From assembly GCA_011033025.1 (NCBI GenBank), contig WFMF01000015.1, forward strand, positions 310,001 to 374,000: a stretch of DNA of 64,000 bases, written 5' to 3'. The position numbers and the translations under genes were made by a program. Below, in pieces: positions 59,101 through 64,000 of this stretch (within the stretch, counting starts at the first letter, position 1; the number at the start of each line of letters is the position of its first letter). The DNA is from Beroe forskalii. Its lineage: Eukaryota; Ctenophora; Nuda; Beroida; Beroidae. The notes below the pieces were generated by a model. That model saw only the letters and a program-made list of their open reading frames with translations. It made no database searches and had not been told where the DNA came from.

Positions 59101-59300
59101 CGTCGTAACACCTCGCCCCATTCAGGGCCCCATCATAAATCGGCAGACTCAGGTACGCAGAGGAGTGTACCCCTTCTATCCCGTTGAAGGATCTGTGGTC
59201 CACCATGATCTCATGATGGTATCAGGAGCGAAGTTCCTCAGGGCACCCAGGGCTGTCCGCCCTCTGGCTATATTGACTTCTTCGTTGTTGTACATTGGTA
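58994..59300 (-). pseudogene. Possible gene relic, family unknown
   Basis: Two overlapping minus-strand frames look protein-like in succession: NIARGRTALGALRNFAPDTI, then MVDHRSFNGIEGVHSSAYLS, changing frame near 59200-59225. Composition is less biased than in the nearby frames. No family recognised. It may be a degraded exon or coincidence. Confidence 0.2.
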
Positions 59301-60179
59301 GCGAACAAATGAATTTGATAGTTGGATTCTGCAAAGAGGCAATGCCTATTGCCTATACTATCATATCGTTTTGTCAGGTGCCGAGTTCATGGCAATGAAG
59401 TCATCAGATTCTCCCCATGGTGCCAAGTTCATGTGCAGTCAAGTCTTCATATTCTTCTCATTGGCTCGGTAGTCCTGATGAGTCCCGGAATTCTAATGAG
59501 GTCAGCTAACAAGCAGAATCTCTAAGTAGAGCCATCTGTCGTAATGGGAGAAAAAATGTCCCCTAACTGCAACCGTGCCTTAGAATGTGCCGCAGAGTCC
59601 ACCCTAAAACCAAAACTGGAGAGTTTGCCCGAGAGTCCTGTGCCGTAGTGTCTTGGATCATAGGGTCCAGTGCTCTGCAGTCCTAAATATCTACAAAAAC
59701 AGCCTCAAACTTACAGCGCTTCGCGAGCAAAATAAAGGTGAATCTGACTCATGGCCTGACTTCATTCTTCACAACACACCGGGCATCAGAACAAGTAGTA
59801 GGAAACGCAACCAAACACAGTTTTATCAAGCCGGACTAAATTAATAGGTAACGAAGTAAGTATAGTAGACTAGTAGCACCACCACACATATTATCACTGA
59901 CCATTTACCGACTTTATCGCTAATTCACAGCAGAGCACACGCACAAACATCTTTTGACTGCCACTACGATACAGACAATGATTACAAAATTACAAACGCG
60001 GCGAACGGCCACCGTGATTATAATCGAGTAATCACGCACGCACGCACCATGATTATATTTATAATAATAATATGATACTTGTAGCTCAACCAAATATATT
60101 TGAACTGATTTGATTTCTACGGTATATTTTGTGGGATGATCTTTCCGAAATTTGAAAAATGCTTATAACATGATGTATG

Positions 60180-60343
60180 TGTTTAGGTGTATTGCTTTTA
60201 AATTTAATGACGTTTGCGCGACACCTTTTAAGTTTTTTTATTCACTTTGTTTTTGATATTCTGCAATTATGGATTTACGTATATTGTAATAAAGTTTCAA
60301 AGCCCTTAGTGGTGCCCCTCCGGGGTTTTCAATCAATCAATCC
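60180..60343 (+). mobile_element. Possible LINE 3' tail
   Basis: TTGTAATAAAGTTTCAAAGC, a small hairpin GCCCCTCCGGGG, and a terminal TCAATCAATCAATC run resemble the 3' ends of CR1/L2-type non-LTR elements. There is no reverse-transcriptase sequence, so it would be a 5'-truncated copy. Tentative. Confidence 0.35.
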
Positions 60344-60420
60344 TCTGCCGTAGTGTCCGATTCCCGTTTAACTTAACTCTTATAAATTGAATGTGGAGGG
60401 AGGAACAGCTATGATACAGA

Positions 60421-60592
60421 TTTAGCTAAATAGTCCGAATCGAGGACTATATAGCTGAACACCTAAACTGATAGGGCAAGAGCGGCAGCTAGGAGGATTT
60501 AGCTAAATAGTCCGAACTGCGGACGATATAGCTAAATCAAAATTCAGCTATTTTGACCGGTTTAGCTATAAAGTCCGTTAGCTATAAAGTCC
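60421..60592. repeat. TTTAGCTAAATAGTCCGAA repeat, copy 2
   Basis: Multiple TAGCTAAATAGTCCGAAC, GGACTATATAGCTGAAC and GGACGATATAGCTAAATC words, partly inverted. Same family as 58642-58746. Confidence 0.65.
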
Positions 60593-61491
60593 GCCTACCT
60601 ATTTTGGTACATAACGGTAATATGAATTATCCCAAAGGTCATCGCCGAGCTAGAACAAATAGTTACTACCACTGCAATTGACGCACACATTGTTCCAGAA
60701 TACGGAATTAGAATTAATCAAAATTCTATTGAACTGCTGTTTTGTTACAATGAATAACCCAGCAGAAGTTGCTAGAAACAAGAAGATGTTCCACCACATC
60801 AAATGTAGACGTCACTTGCAAACCATATATCACAGTAGAGTGACGTCAGTATCATGACTTTCAATGTTGAATCGATGACGTGAAATCACATACTTTTCAT
60901 GAGCGACGTCAGTCTGATCCTTGAGCACATTAAATCCGGCGAACATGAATTTCGCAACACAATATATGCGTTGTACTAAAAGCTGTGTACCATTATACCA
61001 TATAAAACAGCTCATTTCTAGAACAATATTATATTATTAAGATTAGATTAAATTTACGTTATTTTATCACATAGATTCATAGGTAATAAAATCATTAATG
61101 GTTAATATCATTACCAAGCAAAATACAACAGAAGACCTGGGCAAGAGGGGCCGTTTTGGATTCACAGACTAAAAACTCAATATTGAGATGCTTACATAAC
61201 CAGAGCCTGTAGCCTCCTAGACATGGATTTGCCTCCAATCATAGTCCTAGCGCAGTATGATGGAAGACACGCCTAGGGATAACCGAATATTTGAAGGATC
61301 CTGAGTATGGGAGGTCGTGAATTTGCGTTTTTCAACAACCCAATCCATGAGGTCAGTAATGCAAAACTCGGGGCTCCTAACTAACCAGCCACATTGTGTT
61401 ACTATATATTATGGCGCCTGTAAGAGAAGCAAAAAACAAAACCTAGGTTCAATTTAAAATTCCAATTAAATTTTTACCATATTTAGAGGAT
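60593..61491. other. Non-coding sequence
   Basis: AT-rich with no recognisable feature. Confidence 0.4.
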
Positions 61492-61570
61492 ATTTGAATG
61501 GTATGTAAAATTTCGAGAAATAACTAAGGAGTCCTTTGTTATTTCTCGAAATTTTACATACCATTCAAAT
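61492..61570. repeat. Near-perfect hairpin 1 (39-bp arms)
   Basis: TTTGAATGGTATGTAAAATT and onward pairs with its inverse, with a single mismatch and almost no loop (centre at about 61530). Confidence 0.9.
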
Positions 61571-61601
61571 AAAACTTAGGTAAAACTTGATTAGAGTAAG
61601 G

Positions 61602-61765
61602 AGTAAGGAGTAAGGAGAGGTATTGTAAGTTTGTAATTCGTACAATGTTCTGTATTGTGTATACTTGTATGTACTGTATAATATACAGTACATACAAGTA
61701 TACACAATACAGAACATTGTACGAATTACAATACCTCTCCTTACTCCTCTCCTTACTCCTTACTT
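61602..61765. repeat. Near-perfect hairpin 2 (~75-bp arms)
   Basis: Arms meet at 61681. GTACAATGTTCTGTATTGTG then TATACTTGTATGTACTGTAT is exactly inverted. The left arm has a short GTTTGTAA duplication and the arms end in AAGGAGTAAGGAGAGG units. It explains the 85-codon minus-strand frame. Confidence 0.9.
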
Positions 61766-63513
61766 TCGACCTGAAATTTTTTTGGTGGCAATCGAGCCCC
61801 TTGGTCAACATATAATCACTGTCTGAAATTAATTCGAGTAAAAAATTGGTTTTTGAACCTCCCTACTGTAGTGTATATTACTATATTAGTGTATTTGTAT
61901 CAACACAACACAATACAAGTACACCCATTTGATCAACCACTGCTCTATATTTAGCTACATAATGAACACAGCATCGTACCACAAACCAATGTAATGATGT
62001 ATCACCATACAACCTATCGCAGTTCTGTATTGTGTATGATGACAATTTAATAGTCGTCCTTTATTAGAAATTCATGTGTGGGGAGAGCTAACAATAAAAT
62101 TAAGCTATTAAAATGAAGCTATAAAACGAAGCTTACAACAGAATGAAGCTTACTATGAAAGTAGAAAACGAAGCCTAACAATATCACGGAATTTGATAAA
62201 TTCCGCCAATCCTCCCCTCAATAGCTCAATGTGTCTCGGCGTGAGAAACATTTCCCTTCCTCCCTAATCCCGCACAGTTATTAGATTAGAGGGTTGTGTT
62301 ACGGATAACGGATTAAGGAGAGGATTGTAGTCTTGCAGTTACTCACATATTGTGTAACAGACATGTAACACTCCATTACAACCTTATTGTAATCTATAAA
62401 ACACAGTACAAAGTTGCAGCGAATAGACCATGTCATGTCTTGGGGGTTTAAGGTAAATTTATAATTAAAATATAGGTATAAATATGCAAATTAAAATCAT
62501 GCATTCAAGAGTAACAAAAAATCTAAGTTAATTTTTACATATAGGTCAATTTTTGTCATTCATACATTCAACTAGCAAGTAATTTATATGAGTTTAATAA
62601 TAATTTAAGGCCTGAAAAGGTATGAGATGCTCTGGGCTAAAAACGGGTCATCAGTACTGACAGCTTTGAAACGAACTGCTTACCATTTCCCAAGTAAATA
62701 AAGCCATAAATACCTCATGAATATTATACATGCCATGATATTAGTGTACGATGAATTTCAATACTTTAATAATAGCGTGTCCTATTTTAGGATTGTCATT
62801 AGGACTCACGAAGTCATTAATGTTAAGAATGTTAACTTCATAATAGATTCTAATGAACCCACATAATCACTCCAGCTAATATAATTCATAGTTTATGCCA
62901 TGGATAATTCCACGAAATATGGTATTTAACTATTTACTTATAGTCATAGATTGAATTGAGCCGGTGTACAGATCTATAAATACCGCTATAATCTGTCAAT
63001 GCTATGCCAGGAATCTGATAATGCGTGTAGTTGGTATATAAATAGCTCGGGAGTAGAGCATCAGCGCGTCAGGGACACTCCACCGGGTGTTTGGTATGTA
63101 GATGTAATGTCATGTTAGAGCAACTCATTTTCCAGAAGAAAACTATTGCGCTTAAATCATTGGTCAATATTGAGTGTTCAAATACTGAAACTCAGTAGGT
63201 ACATTGGTTGTCGGTACTGATGTCGACATGAAGTAACGAATCACTGTCTGATCAAATTCAATTTTACCGTGTACTATGCATATTGTATGGTAGAGTGCGT
63301 ATTGTACTTGAAGAGTGTATTAGATTAATTAGTGTCCTACATTATTATGTAGGTATAGCTGTATAGTACCTACATAATTCACATTCCAGCACACCGCCTT
63401 GTATTAGCTCAAAGATATGTCAAACATACATTAGGTACATATAATGCACTCATGATGAATTTTTATCCGTGAGATTCAATTCACACTGGCAAAATCATGA
63501 AAACTGGGTCATA
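61766..63513. other. Gene-free AT-rich stretch
   Basis: No exon or RNA gene recognised. Short TAGGTACAT-type inverted words near 63340-63380. Confidence 0.4.
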
Positions 63514-63576
63514 ATTGAGGAAAGTTTCAACTAAGTCAACGAGACTCTCGTTGACTTAGTTGAAACTTTCCTCAAT
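63514..63576. repeat. Perfect hairpin 3 (31-bp arms, 1-nt loop)
   Basis: ATTGAGGAAAGTTTCAACTA and onward is perfectly inverted around position 63545. The loop is too short for a typical microRNA precursor. Confidence 0.95.
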
Positions 63577-64000
63577 AAAGACGTTTGGCAGAACCAACCT
63601 ATTCAAGAAGCCCGACTACCCTCGATAGAAATTTCTACAGAACTCTTCAGTCTCAAATAGATGAGGGACGCAGTTGTACACTAAATATAATATAAGCACT
63701 ATATTCGGTTCAAACCATCCAATCCAATCTAATCAATGGTAATATACATGAGTGGTGAGTAGTTGAGGCTTGAGTGTTTTCAGCACTGCAATGTGTGAGA
63801 CTCTGAGAGTGTAGATCTTATCATAATATGATAAAGTAATAAAGACATGCACTTGGATGTATACTATATAATATCAATATAGTGCGCTGTATCACTAGAT
63901 GTTAAGAATACAATCAAGTAATCGGAACTGTTGACAGGCTTGTTACAGTATTATCCATGACTAGAAATCTAAATTCTCATCACTAAGCTTCTAAGCAAGT
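63577..64000. other. Non-coding sequence to the window end
   Basis: AT-rich, no feature recognised. Confidence 0.4.

Noticed and set aside
63514..63576. MicroRNA precursor
   Set aside because: Arms are perfectly paired with a one-base loop, unlike a processed microRNA hairpin.

Overview
This is a gene-poor, repeat-rich window from an animal nuclear genome, AT-rich overall. Two spliced protein genes can be supported. Their introns are bounded by GT/AG and run from about 0.1 to 1.1 kb. There are no bacterial-style operons, LTR elements or CRISPR arrays. One gene is an orthologue of the metazoan adaptor CMIP. The other is a secreted protein made of two PLAT domains joined to an aerolysin-type (ETX/MTX2-like) region. 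With the dense foldback and MITE load and the many minisatellites, this suggests an invertebrate. The phylum cannot be fixed from the sequence alone.

Layout. 0-3.2 kb: five exons of CMIP on the minus strand; the gene runs off the left edge and its first exon was not found. 3.2-26.3 kb: a mosaic of transposable elements. It holds two copies (6.5 and 22.9 kb) of a 2.4-kb element with TWA target sites, PIF/Harbinger-like, each carrying a tRNA-derived sequence. It also holds two inverted copies of a 0.74-kb element, a 461-bp foldback with TA target sites, two large foldback structures (14.6-19.8 and 20.1-26.3 kb) and several minisatellites. 26.3-30.1 kb: no recognisable gene. 30.1-31.9 kb: an inverted-repeat element studded with a CCCCACAAAAT motif. 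32.9-36.9 kb: three large minisatellites with 17-, 68- and 29-bp units. 36.9-39.2 kb: a diverged direct repeat and two small inverted-repeat elements.

39.5-44.1 kb: the plus-strand PLAT-PLAT-aerolysin-like gene. It has ten coding exons and its introns repeat the phase order 1-2-0 three times. It starts with a signal peptide and ends in a Gly-Asp-Lys to poly-Lys tail. As written, exon 9 contains a single-base frameshift that brings in an early stop, so this is either a damaged allele or an assembly error. It is the most interesting item in the window.

45.2-47.6 kb: a third 2.4-kb element in reverse orientation, with a perfect TTA target duplication. 47.6-64 kb: no supported gene, but a 24-bp minisatellite split by a 2.1-kb foldback (part of whose centre looks like poor-quality consensus), a possible LINE 3' tail, a weak gene relic near 59 kb, and three near-perfect hairpins between 61.5 and 63.6 kb.

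The two genes show no sign of working together: CMIP is an intracellular adaptor and the other is secreted. All family assignments come from reading the sequence, not from searches.
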